Assembly: GCF_002564025.1 (NCBI RefSeq)
Contig: NZ_PDJH01000001.1
Location: 1,240,001-1,304,000 of the forward strand
Reading direction: 5' to 3'
Source: Flavimobilis soli
GTDB taxonomy: Bacteria > Actinomycetota > Actinomycetes > Actinomycetales > Cellulomonadaceae
DNA length: 64,000 nt
This document shows positions 33,985-41,998 of this stretch, in pieces. The stretch's first letter is position 1; every line of letters starts with the position of its first letter. Made by a program: the position numbers and the translations under genes. The notes beneath the pieces are model-generated. The model saw only the letters and a list, made by a program, of their open reading frames with translations, did no database searches and was not told the origin of the DNA.

Positions 33985-35955
33985 ATGACCGAGCACGAGC
34001 CTGGCGGGCCGCCTGACGAGCCCGCCCCCGACGACGAGCACGCCCCCGAGCGGCCGCACAGCCTCTGGGACGACCTCGGCGTGCGCGCGGTGCGGCCCGG
34101 GCTCTCCGCTGGTCAGGACGGCACGGGTCCGGACAGGACTGATCGCGGTGCGGCGGGTATCCGCGGCGCGGGGCCCGGCATCTCAGGGTCCGGCATCTCA
34201 GGGCATCGCGCGGGCACGGGCGGTCGCGCCCCGCGCGACGACGTTCCCTCCCCTGCTGGCACCGCCCCGCCGCCCGTCGACCTCCCGTCGCTCGACGCCG
34301 ACCCGCCCGCGCGCACGAGACCGCGCACCGGCTCGCGCCGGCCGAGCAACGCGGCGCTCGTCGCGACCGCCGCCGTCCTCACGCTCGTCGCCGTCACCGT
34401 CCCACGCCTCTTCGACAGCGACGACACGACCCCGGCCGCGCCCACACCCCCGGTCCAGACCTCGGCGGCCCGCAGCACCGCGGTGGGCGGGCAGCGGCCC
34501 GGCCTCGTCGTCGGACCCGACCTGTCGTCGCCGTCCGACCTGCCGCAGCAGCCGACGCAGGTCCTCAAGCCCTTCTCCGCGAACCCCGTGCGCTCGTGGC
34601 GACTCTCCCTCGCCGACGCCGCCGGCCTCACTCTCCGCGAGGCACTCTCCCTGCCCGAGCACGAGCGCCCTGACGCGGGACGGGCATCGATCGCCCTGCC
34701 GCTGCCCGCGGCTGCGGGCACGGCGAGCACGGCGGACACGCTCGTCGTCGCCGTGAACCCGGGCACGGAACCCGTGTGGGAGTCGGTGTTCGACGGCGTG
34801 AGCGCGGTCGGCGGCGGCCGGTCGGCGGCCCCGGCGACGACGCTCCTCCTGGGCGTCGACGCGGAGTCGGGCGAGCGCCGCTGGACGCGCAGCATCGCGG
34901 CGACGCGCGCGCAGCCGTGCCAGGTCCTCGCCCGCGGGCAGCTCGTCGCATGCCTGACGGGCCGACGCGAGAGCGTCTCCGTCGTCATCCTCGAGGCGGA
35001 CACCGGCCGACCGACGTCGTCCTTCTCGACCGGCGCGTGCGTGCCGGACCTGTTCCTGCAGGACGGCGGCCGCCTCTACTGGGCGGGACGCGACACCGAC
35101 GGCGTGTGCCTGGGCGGCGGCCTCTCGGGAACGCTCGTCGCGAAGATCCCGGGTGTGCGCGAGCTCGCGTGGGACGACCTGACGGTCGGGCCCACGGGAC
35201 CGCTGCTGCGCACGGCTGGCGGCTCCGTCCTGCGCGACGAGGACCGCGAGTGGCGCGGCTACGACGGTCGCGTCGAACCGGGCCCGGACGGCCTTGTCGT
35301 CCAGGAGATCCCTGGGGAGGAGCACGTCTACTCGGACGCGTCGGGCGAGCGGACGACGGCGCGCTCGCGCGCCTCGACCGTCGTCCTGCGACCGGAGGAC
35401 AACGCGATACTCGCGGTCCTGCCCGGTGCGGCGTGGCGACGTCCGGACCTGGGCGTGGACGCGACGCCGGTCGAGGAGCTCCAGGGTCTCGTCGGGGCCG
35501 GGGTGAGCGTGTACGTGCCGTTCGGTGCCGCGACGTCGACGTTGCGCGACGACGACGGCACCCCGCTCCCGGAGCCGGTCGCCGGGGTCGCGGGCCGGAT
35601 CGTCGCGTCGCACGTCGGGATCCTCGGGACCACGACGATCGACGGGGAGACGACGCAGGCCGAGTGGAGCCTCGACGGGACGCTGCAGAGCCAGGGCGAC
35701 ATGCTGTCGACGGTCGTCGGTGTGCGCGGCGAGACGACGTTCGTGCTGTCAGGCATCGCGGGCCGGGACGACTCGACGTGGCTGCGCGTCCTCGCGGAGC
35801 CGGACGCCAACCTGTGGGTCGCCCAGGTACGGGTGGACCCTGCGGCGACGCTCGTCCCGTTCACGGCATCGAGCGCAGGGGCGCCGACCGTCCACGCGGC
35901 GCTCGGCCGGATCATCGTCGTGAAAGAGCCGGACGGCCTGGTCGCCTACCGGTGA
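33985..35955 (+). CDS. Bitopic membrane protein with extracellular propeller-like domain, paralogue 4 of 4
   Basis: A 656-residue and more diverged member. The LW motif is HSLWDDLGVRAVRP (about 26), the tail has a small Gly-rich repeat (GISGSGISGHRAG), and the helix is NAALVATAAVLTLVAVTV (about 122-139). The outer domain keeps C-x10-C (CQVLARGQLVAC), ACVPDLFLQ and VCLGGG, plus GRLYWAGR and LLRTAGGSVLRDEDREW. The frame is open far upstream, but ATG 33985 has GAGGA in front and gives the family-like acidic start. It closes the tandem array; a strong terminator hairpin overlaps its last codons. Confidence 0.7.
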   Translation: MTEHEPGGPPDEPAPDDEHAPERPHSLWDDLGVRAVRPGLSAGQDGTGPDRTDRGAAGIRGAGPGISGSGISGHRAGTGGRAPRDDVPSPAGTAPPPVDLPSLDADPPARTRPRTGSRRPSNAALVATAAVLTLVAVTVPRLFDSDDTTPAAPTPPVQTSAARSTAVGGQRPGLVVGPDLSSPSDLPQQPTQVLKPFSANPVRSWRLSLADAAGLTLREALSLPEHERPDAGRASIALPLPAAAGTASTADTLVVAVNPGTEPVWESVFDGVSAVGGGRSAAPATTLLLGVDAESGERRWTRSIAATRAQPCQVLARGQLVACLTGRRESVSVVILEADTGRPTSSFSTGACVPDLFLQDGGRLYWAGRDTDGVCLGGGLSGTLVAKIPGVRELAWDDLTVGPTGPLLRTAGGSVLRDEDREWRGYDGRVEPGPDGLVVQEIPGEEHVYSDASGERTTARSRASTVVLRPEDNAILAVLPGAAWRRPDLGVDATPVEELQGLVGAGVSVYVPFGAATSTLRDDDGTPLPEPVAGVAGRIVASHVGILGTTTIDGETTQAEWSLDGTLQSQGDMLSTVVGVRGETTFVLSGIAGRDDSTWLRVLAEPDANLWVAQVRVDPAATLVPFTASSAGAPTVHAALGRIIVVKEPDGLVAYR

Positions 35956-35975
35956 GGTAGGCGGCCAGGCCGTCC
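35931..35975 (+). terminator. Hairpin across the stop of paralogue 4
   Basis: A 20-bp stem with a single G-T pair: left arm GGACGGCCTGGTCGCCTACC, loop GGTGA, right arm 35956-35975. It begins within the last seven codons, so the stop codon lies in the loop. It may also end the convergent glsB-like transcript, 26 bp away. Confidence 0.75.
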
Positions 35976-36001
35976 GGGCGGTGTCCCCCAGGGGCGGAGG
36001 G

Positions 36002-36262
36002 TCACCGCTTCTTGCCGCGCACGCTCAGGTAGATCGAGATGAACACGATCGAGAGGACGATCGACACGATCCAGCGGATCCAGTCGATGCCCTTGGTGTC
36101 GTCGAGTCCCACAAGACCAGTGATCCAGTAGCCGGCGAGTGCTCCGAGGACGCCGAGGATGATGGTCCACAGGACGCCGATGGGCTGCTCGCCCTTCATG
36201 AAGAGGCGCGCGAGAGCGCCGATGATCGCGCCGAAGATGATCAGACCGATGAGCTCACCCAT
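36002..36262 (-). CDS. GlsB/YeaQ/YmgE family membrane protein
   Basis: An 86-residue integral membrane protein with three hydrophobic segments. It starts MGELIGLIIFGAIIGALAR, has GEQPIGVLWTIILGVLGALAG in the middle, and ends in a basic tail RGKKR. This is the transglycosylase-associated (GlsB/YeaQ/YmgE) family, often induced by stress; the molecular role is not established. AGGAGGG lies 6 nt before the ATG. It is the only gene in its transcript and faces the terminator of paralogue 4. Confidence 0.9.
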   Translation of the reverse strand: MGELIGLIIFGAIIGALARLFMKGEQPIGVLWTIILGVLGALAGYWITGLVGLDDTKGIDWIRWIVSIVLSIVFISIYLSVRGKKR

Positions 36263-36398
36263 GATGACCCTCCTGATGGATGCCGATGCCGCTGAGTGCG
36301 CCTGGCCGCTGGCCGCGGTCGACGCGCTGACCTGTTGATCGTCACCCGGTCAGGCGCGCTCCGCATCCTGGGAGCGGTCTGAATGTTCCCGGATGACG

Positions 36399-37376
36399 TC
36401 AGGGCGCGACGCGGTGGCGCAGCCGAGCAACCGTCGCGGCGTCGCCGGTCCAGCCGCGAGCGCCGGGGAACGTGACCGAGGCGGTCGCGACGTCTGTCGC
36501 CGCCCCGAGCGCGTCGAGGAGCCCCTCCCAGGTGCGTGCGCCGCGGTGCGCGACGGCCGCGAGAAGGGCCCCGTGCAGGACGTCGCCCGCGCCGAGGGTG
36601 TCGACGACGTCGCTCGGGTCGAGCTGCGCGACGTCCAGGCGGGCGCGGCGCGGGGCCGCGCCGTCGGTCACGTCGCCGGGACGCCACGACGCGACGTCGA
36701 CAGGGCCCGAGCCGTGCGACTGCGCGACGACAGCCGGGCCGTGACCGTGGACGGCGTCGAGCGTCCCCGCGCCGTCCACGCCCGGGACGTGGAAGTCCGC
36801 GGACAGGACGGCGACGTCCACATGCGCGAGCAGGGCGTCGAGCCCGGGCTTCCAGGAGCCGCCGTCGAGCAGGACGACGATCCCGGCTTCCCGCGCCGCC
36901 GCGGCGAGCGGGACGGCAAGGTCGAGGTGGTGCCCGTCGACCAGGACGGCCGTGACGCCGTCGAGCACCCCGTCGGGGAGCGTCGCGGGCGCGCCGAGCG
37001 TCGTCGCGTTCGTCGAGACGACCGCCCGCTGCCCCGTGCTCGCCGTGACGAGCACGGTCGACAGGGCGAGGCTCCACCCCTCCCCTGCGGCGTCGACCAG
37101 CTCGACGTGCTCTGCGGCGAGCTCGGACGCGACCGCGGCGGCGGGCGCGCCCGTCCCCACGCGTGACGCGAGGCGGGCGGTGCAGCCGAGGCGGGCCGCG
37201 GTGATCGCGGCGTTGAGGGCGGGGCCGCCCGCGTGCACGTCGAGGGAGCGGGCGACGATCTTCTCGTCCGGCCCGGGCAGCGCGTCGACGACCTGCGTGA
37301 CGTCGAGCGTCGCGAGCCCGCACGCGAGGACGACGGGCGCGTGCTCGGGCAGGGCGGCGGACGGCGTCGTGGGCAT
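36399..37376 (-). CDS. PfkB-family carbohydrate kinase
   Basis: A 325-residue ribokinase-fold sugar or nucleoside kinase. The N-terminal signature includes VLACGLATLDVTQVVDALPG and HAGGPALNAAITAARLG. The C-terminal PfkB signature DTLGAGDVLHGALLAA holds the catalytic Asp and anion hole. The substrate is not evident; sequence alone does not separate ribokinase-like from fructokinase-like members. The start at ATG 37376 is supported by a leaderless box. The 136 bp between it and the GlsB gene hold nothing I can support. Confidence 0.87.
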   Translation of the reverse strand: MPTTPSAALPEHAPVVLACGLATLDVTQVVDALPGPDEKIVARSLDVHAGGPALNAAITAARLGCTARLASRVGTGAPAAAVASELAAEHVELVDAAGEGWSLALSTVLVTASTGQRAVVSTNATTLGAPATLPDGVLDGVTAVLVDGHHLDLAVPLAAAAREAGIVVLLDGGSWKPGLDALLAHVDVAVLSADFHVPGVDGAGTLDAVHGHGPAVVAQSHGSGPVDVASWRPGDVTDGAAPRRARLDVAQLDPSDVVDTLGAGDVLHGALLAAVAHRGARTWEGLLDALGAATDVATASVTFPGARGWTGDAATVARLRHRVAP

Positions 37377-37382
37377 GCCCCT

Positions 37383-37388
37383 GTTCTA
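37383..37388 (-). promoter_or_regulatory. Leaderless -10 box for the PfkB kinase
   Basis: TAGAAC on the minus strand lies six bases before ATG 37376. It sits in the 29-bp divergent gap shared with the uracil-DNA glycosylase gene. Confidence 0.5.
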
Positions 37389-37405
37389 TCGCGCACGATG
37401 GGGGC

Positions 37406-38233
37406 ATGGTCCCCGACCCGCCGGGCATCGTCCCTGAGCCGCCTCGCCTGCCCCTCGGGGCGGTGGGCGCGGCCGCGTACCTGCCGCACCTTGTGCCTGC
37501 GGCGCCGCACGCCGACCCGTCCCGCGCCGCGAGCGCGGCGACGCTCGGCGACGTGGACGCGCTCGTCGCGGGGTGCTTCGCGTGCCCGCGGCTCGTCGCG
37601 TGGCGGGAGGACGTCGCCGCGGTGCGGCGCTCGTCCTTCCGGGACCAGACGTACTGGGGCCGCCCGGTCCCGAGCTTCGGCGACGCGGCCGCGCACACGC
37701 TGCTCGTGGGTCTCGCGCCCGCGGCGCACGGCGGCAACCGCACGGGCCGCATGTTCACGGGCGACCCGTCCGGCGACTTCCTGTTCGCGGCCCTGCACCG
37801 CGCGGGCTACGCGAACCAGCCGACGTCCGCGTCGGCGGACGACGGCCTGGCCCTGACGGGCATGCGCATCTGCGCGCCCGTGCACTGCGCGCCACCGGAC
37901 AACAAGCCGACGCCCGAGGAGCGCCGCCGGTGCACGCCCTACCTCGCACGCGAGCTCGCGCTGCTCGCGCCGACGCTGCGCTGCGCCGTCGTGCTCGGGG
38001 CGTTCGCCTGGCAGGCGCTGCTCGCGACGCTCACGGACAGCGGGTGGCTGGTCCCGCGGCCACGGCCGCGGTTCGCGCACGGCGCGGAGGTCGACGTCGT
38101 CGGTCCGGACGGTCGCACGCTCACCCTGCTCGGGACGTACCACGTGAGCGCGCGGAACACGTACACGCGCCTGCTCACGCCCGACATGCTCGACGTCGTG
38201 CTCGCGCGGGCCCGGGAGATCGGCGCGGGCTGA
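37406..38233 (+). CDS. Uracil-DNA glycosylase, Fe-S type (family 4/5)
   Basis: A 275-residue base-excision repair enzyme removing uracil (and possibly other deaminated bases) from DNA. Motif 1 is LLVGLAPAAHGGNRTGRMFTG, in which Ala-Pro-Ala replaces the Gly-Glu-Ala-Pro of family 4; that and the length favour family 5 (UdgB). The Fe-S cysteines are in GCFACPRL and CAPVHCAPPDNKPTPEERRRC. The motif 2-type GTYHVSARNTYT is near the C-terminus. ATG 37406 is close to the divergent PfkB start; no ribosome-binding site is seen, so it may be leaderless. Confidence 0.88.
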   Translation: MVPDPPGIVPEPPRLPLGAVGAAAYLPHLVPAAPHADPSRAASAATLGDVDALVAGCFACPRLVAWREDVAAVRRSSFRDQTYWGRPVPSFGDAAAHTLLVGLAPAAHGGNRTGRMFTGDPSGDFLFAALHRAGYANQPTSASADDGLALTGMRICAPVHCAPPDNKPTPEERRRCTPYLARELALLAPTLRCAVVLGAFAWQALLATLTDSGWLVPRPRPRFAHGAEVDVVGPDGRTLTLLGTYHVSARNTYTRLLTPDMLDVVLARAREIGAG

Positions 38234-38238
38234 ACCGC

Positions 38239-38244
38239 TACGCT
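38239..38244 (+). promoter_or_regulatory. Leaderless -10 box for the SHOCT protein
   Basis: TACGCT is followed by CGCCGC and ATG 38251, a close match to the leaderless pattern. It lies just after the glycosylase stop, giving this small gene its own promoter. Confidence 0.55.
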
Positions 38245-38250
38245 CGCCGC

Positions 38251-38658
38251 ATGACCTTCGTCACGGACAACGACGTGTACCTTCCCGGCGAGCTCGGCAT
38301 CGACGGGGGCAACCCGCTCGACACCGGGATGCCGGACGCGATGCTGGCCGCGATCGTCATCTTCGGGATCCTGTTCGTCGGCGCGATCATCACGATGGTC
38401 GCGGTGTCCGTGCACCGGTACCGCAAGGCGCAGAGCCAGGGCATCGACCTGCTCACGGTCGACCAGGACCTCGCGGCGAGGCTCATGCAGTCCGAGATGC
38501 TGCGGCCCGCCGACGGCGCGGCGCCTGCAGCTGCGGCTGCGGCAGCCGCGTCGAGGTCCATCGAGGAGCGGCTGCGCGAGCTCGACGACCTGCACGAGCG
38601 CGGGCTCATCAGCGCGGACGAGCGGGCTGAGGCGCGCGCCAAGATCCTCGCCGGCTGA
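38251..38658 (+). CDS. Membrane protein with C-terminal SHOCT domain
   Basis: A 135-residue protein. The N-terminal ~30 residues are followed by a single helix ([21 protein letters not shown]), a basic stretch ([11 protein letters not shown]), an Ala-rich linker ([13 protein letters not shown]) and the SHOCT motif at the end ([21 protein letters not shown]). SHOCT domains are short oligomerisation or regulatory modules at protein ends; function here is unknown. The start is fixed by the leaderless box. Confidence 0.8.
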   Translation: MTFVTDNDVYLPGELGIDGGNPLDTGMPDAMLAAIVIFGILFVGAIITMVAVSVHRYRKAQSQGIDLLTVDQDLAARLMQSEMLRPADGAAPAAAAAAAASRSIEERLRELDDLHERGLISADERAEARAKILAG

Positions 38659-38740
38659 GCCCGCCTCCCTGTTCCGAGGCGCGTCGTCCGCTTCGCGGCT
38701 CCCGCGCCGCCCTGGGCAGCCCATCGAGGCCCCAGGAACG

Positions 38741-38773
38741 ACGAAGGCCCCGTCCAACGGACGGGGCCTTCGT
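38741..38773. terminator. Bidirectional hairpin between the SHOCT gene and tRNA-Tyr
   Basis: ACGAAGGCCCCGTCC pairs perfectly over 15 bp with GGACGGGGCCTTCGT, loop AAC. It lies 5 bp from the 3' end of the minus-strand tRNA and downstream of the plus-strand gene. Confidence 0.85.
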
Positions 38774-38777
38774 GCTG

Positions 38778-38859
38778 TGGCAGCTGAGGGATTCGAACCC
38801 CCGAAGCATGACGCGGCTGATTTACAGTCAGCTCCCTTTGGCCACTCGGGCAAGCTGCC
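38778..38859 (-). tRNA. tRNA-Tyr (GTA anticodon)
   Basis: An 82-nt cloverleaf on the minus strand. The acceptor stem is GGCAGCT with AGCTGCC plus discriminator A. The anticodon arm is GCTGA-CTGTAAA-TCAGC, giving anticodon GTA. The T-arm is GGGGG-TTCGAAT-CCCTC. It has the long variable arm of class II tRNAs, as expected for bacterial tRNA-Tyr. The CCA tail is not encoded. Confidence 0.96.
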
Positions 38860-39012
38860 ATGCTCTCTCGGCTCACGGCACAGGCCGGTCACTTCCAGAG
38901 CGCTGTCACCATACTAGGTCATCCGCCTCTGGAGGAAATCGGGAGCCGGACCGGGGTCCATGGTGCGATCCTGATCGTCTCAGCACGTCCGTGACCAGCC
39001 GAGGAGCCCACC

Positions 39013-39957
39013 ACGTCCACGAACTCCGCCCCGTCGTCGCTCGACCGCACGGGCCTCGCCCTCGGCCTGGGCTCGTACCTGCTGTGGGGCTTCCTGCCGC
39101 TCTACTTCAACCTTCTCGACCGGACGGGCTCGGTCGAGATGATCGCGCAGCGGGCGCTGTGGGGCCTGGTCTTCTGCCTCCTCGTGCTGCCGGTCGTCGG
39201 GCAGTGGCGGCAGTTCACGGCGATCTTCCGGTCGCCGCGCACGCTCGCGGTGCTCGCCGCGGCGGCGGCGCTCGTCGGCGTCAACTGGTACCTGTTCGTG
39301 TGGGGCGTGACCCACGGCCACGTCGTCGACTCGTCGCTCGGCTACTACATCAACCCGCTCGTCACGGTGCTGCTGGCGGTGCTCGTGCTGCGGGAGCGCC
39401 TGCGGCGCGCGCAGCTGTGGGCGCTGGGCATCGGCGCTGTCGCGGTCGTCGTGATCGCGACGGGGTCCGACGGCGCGCTGTGGCTCTCGCTCAGCCTCGC
39501 CCTGACGTTCGGTGGCTACGGCCTCGTGAAGAACCGCGTCGGCCGCACGGTCGGCGCACTGCCGGGCCTCGCCGTCGAGACGGCCTTCCTCACGCCGTTC
39601 GCGCTCGCGTACCTCGCGTGGCTCGGGTCGGAGGAGTCGCTCCTCGGCAACGGCGTCGGCTACGGGCTGCTCGTCGCGTCGCTCGGCGTCGTCACCGTCG
39701 TGCCCCTGCTCCTCTTCTCGGGTGCCGCGCGGCGCCTGCCGCTGTCCGTCGTCGGGCTGCTGCAGTACCTCACACCGTCGATGCAGCTCGTCATCGGCGT
39801 GCTGATCCTCGACGAGTCGATGAGCCCGACCCGCTGGGTCGGCTTCTCCCTCGTGTGGGTCGCGCTCGTCGTCCTCGGCGTCGACGGCATCCGCGCGATG
39901 CGCGCGGCCACCCCGCTCGACGGCGGCACCGCCACGACCCCGGACCCGTCCCGATAG
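39013..39957 (+). CDS. rarD: RarD/EamA-family transporter, probable ACG start
   Basis: A 314-residue, about ten-helix permease of the drug/metabolite transporter superfamily, RarD branch; substrate unknown. Typical segments are [46 protein letters not shown] and [10 protein letters not shown]. The family's first helix starts right at 39043. Between the in-frame stop at 38992 and ATG 39139 there is no ATG, GTG or TTG, and starting at 39139 would delete the first helix. GAGGAG at 39001-39006 is ideally spaced from ACG 39013 (ACG TCC ACG AAC), which looks like a changed ATG-Ser-Thr-Asn start. Either ACG initiation, a mutation or a base error explains it. Confidence 0.85.
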   Translation, partial: TSTNSAPSSLDRTGLALGLGSYLLWGFLPLYFNLLDRTGSVEMIAQRALWGLVFCLLVLPVVGQWRQFTAIFRSPRTLAVLAAAAALVGVNWYLFVWGVTHGHVVDSSLGYYINPLVTVLLAVLVLRERLRRAQLWALGIGAVAVVVIATGSDGALWLSLSLALTFGGYGLVKNRVGRTVGALPGLAVETAFLTPFALAYLAWLGSEESLLGNGVGYGLLVASLGVVTVVPLLLFSGAARRLPLSVVGLLQYLTPSMQLVIGVLILDESMSPTRWVGFSLVWVALVVLGVDGIRAMRAATPLDGGTATTPDPSR

Positions 39958-40001
39958 GCTGGTCCGAGCCCCGTCCACCCGCGCGAGAAGGAGAAGCAGC
40001 C

Positions 40002-40496
40002 GTGGCAGATTCCTCGATGGACATCGTCAGCAAGGTCGACCGCCAGGAGGTCGACAACGCCCTCAACCAGGCGGTCAAGGAGATCAACCAGCGCTACGAC
40101 TTCAAGAACGTCGGTGCGTCCATCGCGTGGTCCGGCGAGAAGATCGTCATGATCGCCAACTCCGAGGAGCGCGTCCTCGCGATCCTCGACGTCTTCCAGA
40201 CGAAGCTCATCAAGCGCGGCATCTCGCTCAAGGCGTTCGACACGGGCGACAAGGGCCCGCAGCTCTCCGGCAAGGAGTACCGCCTCGAGGGCGTCCTCAA
40301 GGAGGGCCTCGCCGGCGAGAACGCCAAGAAGATCACCAAGCTGATCCGCGACGAGGGCCCCAAGAGCGTCAAGACGCAGATCACCGGTGAGGAGGTCCGC
40401 GCCACGTCGAAGTCCCGCGACGACCTGCAGGCCGTCCAGGCGCTCCTCAAGAACGCCGACCTCGACTTCGCGGTGCAGTTCACCAACTACCGCTGA
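40002..40496 (+). CDS. yajQ: YajQ-family cyclic-di-GMP/nucleotide-binding protein
   Basis: A 164-residue soluble protein with two ferredoxin-like halves. It starts (M)[20 protein letters not shown] and contains [10 protein letters not shown] and [19 protein letters not shown], all characteristic. In Xanthomonas a YajQ protein binds cyclic di-GMP; the ligand in actinobacteria is uncertain. GTG 40002 is chosen with AAGGAG 9 nt upstream, over the internal ATG at 40017. A TAGGCT promoter-like box lies at 39955-39960, across the rarD stop. Confidence 0.92.
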   Translation: MADSSMDIVSKVDRQEVDNALNQAVKEINQRYDFKNVGASIAWSGEKIVMIANSEERVLAILDVFQTKLIKRGISLKAFDTGDKGPQLSGKEYRLEGVLKEGLAGENAKKITKLIRDEGPKSVKTQITGEEVRATSKSRDDLQAVQALLKNADLDFAVQFTNYR

Positions 40497-40499
40497 GCG

Positions 40500-40970
40500 A
40501 TGAGCACCCCGCGGACGGCCCGGCCGGCGGCGGTCGCGACGGCGACCGCCCTCGGCGGCCTCGCGGCGTTGCACGCCCTGTGGGCGACCGGCTCCACCTT
40601 CCCGCTGCGTGACGGCGACGAGTTCGTCGAGACGGTCATCGGGACCGACGGCGGGAGGGTGCCCGGCGCGGGCGCCTGCCTGGCGGTCGCGGGCGCGCTC
40701 TCGGCCGCCGCGGGTGCGGCCCTCGTGCGCGGCACCCGCAGCCCCGCCGACGCTGGCTCGACGCTGGCACGCCTCGCCTCGCTGGGCGTGCGCGGCGCCG
40801 CCGCGGCGCTCGGCGCGCGCGGCCTCGCCGGGCTCGTCGCCTCGAGCACCGGGCTGCGGCCGGCGTCGGAACGCTTCCGCTCGCTCGACCTCGCCGTCTA
40901 CTCACCGCTGTGCCTCGCGCTCGCGGGCGGCCTCGTGACGGTCGAGCGCCGGGCCTCGGCCGGCTCGTGA
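40500..40970 (+). CDS. DUF3995 family membrane protein
   Basis: A 156-residue protein with about four hydrophobic segments. LAALHALWATGSTFPL near residue 20 is the DUF3995 signature; the rest is Ala/Gly-rich helices and ends VERRASAGS. The function is unknown. It starts 3 bp after yajQ, so the two are likely one transcript, and its stop overlaps a possible GTG start of the next gene. Confidence 0.78.
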   Translation: MSTPRTARPAAVATATALGGLAALHALWATGSTFPLRDGDEFVETVIGTDGGRVPGAGACLAVAGALSAAAGAALVRGTRSPADAGSTLARLASLGVRGAAAALGARGLAGLVASSTGLRPASERFRSLDLAVYSPLCLALAGGLVTVERRASAGS

Positions 40971-40972
40971 GC

Positions 40973-41773
40973 ATGCCGCCGAAGGTCGTCGCGACGGATC
41001 TCGACGGCACCCTCCTGCGCCAGGACGGGACCGTCTCCGACCGCACGCGGCGCGTCCTCCGTCGTCTCGACGACGCCGGGGTGCGCGTCGTGTTCGTCAC
41101 CGCCCGCCCGCCGCGCTGGCTCGCCGAGCTCGCGGACGTGGCTGGCTCGCACGGCACCGCGATCTGCATGAACGGCGCGGCCGTCTACGACTTCGCGACC
41201 GCGACGATGACCGACGTGCGCGGCTTCGCCGTCGACGCGCTCGGAGCGCTCGTCGCGGACCTGCGGGCCGCGATCCCGGGCGTCGCCCTCGCTGTCGAGC
41301 GGCTTGACGGGCCCGTCTACGACCCGACGTTCGCGACCGAGCACCCCGTCCCGGCGGACCTGATGCGCCGCTACATCGAGGAGTCGCTGAGCCCCGACCC
41401 GGCGCACACGGTCGGCAAGCTGCTCGCGGTGCTCGACGGCGTCGCTCCCGCTGAGTTCTTCGCACGGGTCGAGGCGACGGTCGGGACGCGTGCGGTGCTC
41501 GCCTACTCGGGCGCCGTCGGCCTCGCGGAGATGACCGCGCCGTCCGTCACGAAGGCTGCGGCGCTGGCGCGCTGGTGCGAGTCGCACGACGTCGCGCCGC
41601 AGGACGTGTGGGCGTTCGGCGACATGCCGAACGACCTGCCGATGCTCGGCTGGGCCGGACGCGGCGTCGCCGTCGCGAACGCCCACCCCGACGTCCTCGC
41701 CGCCGCGGACGCGGTCACGGCGTCGAACGTGGACGACGGCGTTGCCGCCCACCTCGAGCGCCTGCTCCCCTGA
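40973..41773 (+). CDS. Cof-type HAD-superfamily phosphatase
   Basis: A 266-residue phosphatase of HAD subfamily IIB. Motif I DLDGTLLR holds the nucleophile and general acid Asp; motif II is VFVTARPP; motif III Lys is in SVTKAAALARW; motif IV is GDMPNDLPML, followed by GVAVANAHPDVLAAAD. These hydrolases act on sugar or cofactor phosphates; the substrate is unknown. ATG 40973 is used; GTG 40967, overlapping the DUF3995 stop as GTGA, is an equally plausible start. Confidence 0.88.
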   Translation: MPPKVVATDLDGTLLRQDGTVSDRTRRVLRRLDDAGVRVVFVTARPPRWLAELADVAGSHGTAICMNGAAVYDFATATMTDVRGFAVDALGALVADLRAAIPGVALAVERLDGPVYDPTFATEHPVPADLMRRYIEESLSPDPAHTVGKLLAVLDGVAPAEFFARVEATVGTRAVLAYSGAVGLAEMTAPSVTKAAALARWCESHDVAPQDVWAFGDMPNDLPMLGWAGRGVAVANAHPDVLAAADAVTASNVDDGVAAHLERLLP

Positions 41774-41785
41774 GTGCGGCTCACA

Positions 41786-41836
41786 CGGTTGTCAGACTCG
41801 ATGCGCAGTTAAGTGACGCGTCTGGTCTGACTACCG
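41786..41836. repeat. 51-bp palindromic repeat, copy 1 of 2
   Basis: Arms CGGTTGTCAGAC and GTCTGACTACCG (one mismatch) enclose 27 bp. The interior differs from copy 2 at only a few positions. It lies 13 bp after the HAD phosphatase stop. Confidence 0.85.
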
Positions 41837-41928
41837 ACGCGGCGGCGGGGGCGGACGCCTCGGCGCAGGCCAGCGCGCCAGCGCGCGGCCGCGGGCCGAC
41901 GTCGTGCATGGCTCAGGTACGGCTAATA

Positions 41929-41979
41929 CGGTTGTCAGACTGGATGCACGGCTAAGTGACGCGTCTGGTCTGACAACCG
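41929..41979. repeat. 51-bp palindromic repeat, copy 2 of 2
   Basis: Arms CGGTTGTCAGAC and GTCTGACAACCG are perfectly complementary over 12 bp. It starts 143 bp after copy 1 and ends 20 bp beyond the map stop on the opposite strand. The repeat pair fills the 225-bp gap between two convergent genes. Confidence 0.88.
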
Positions 41980-41998
41980 GCCGCACGAGCGGGCGAGG

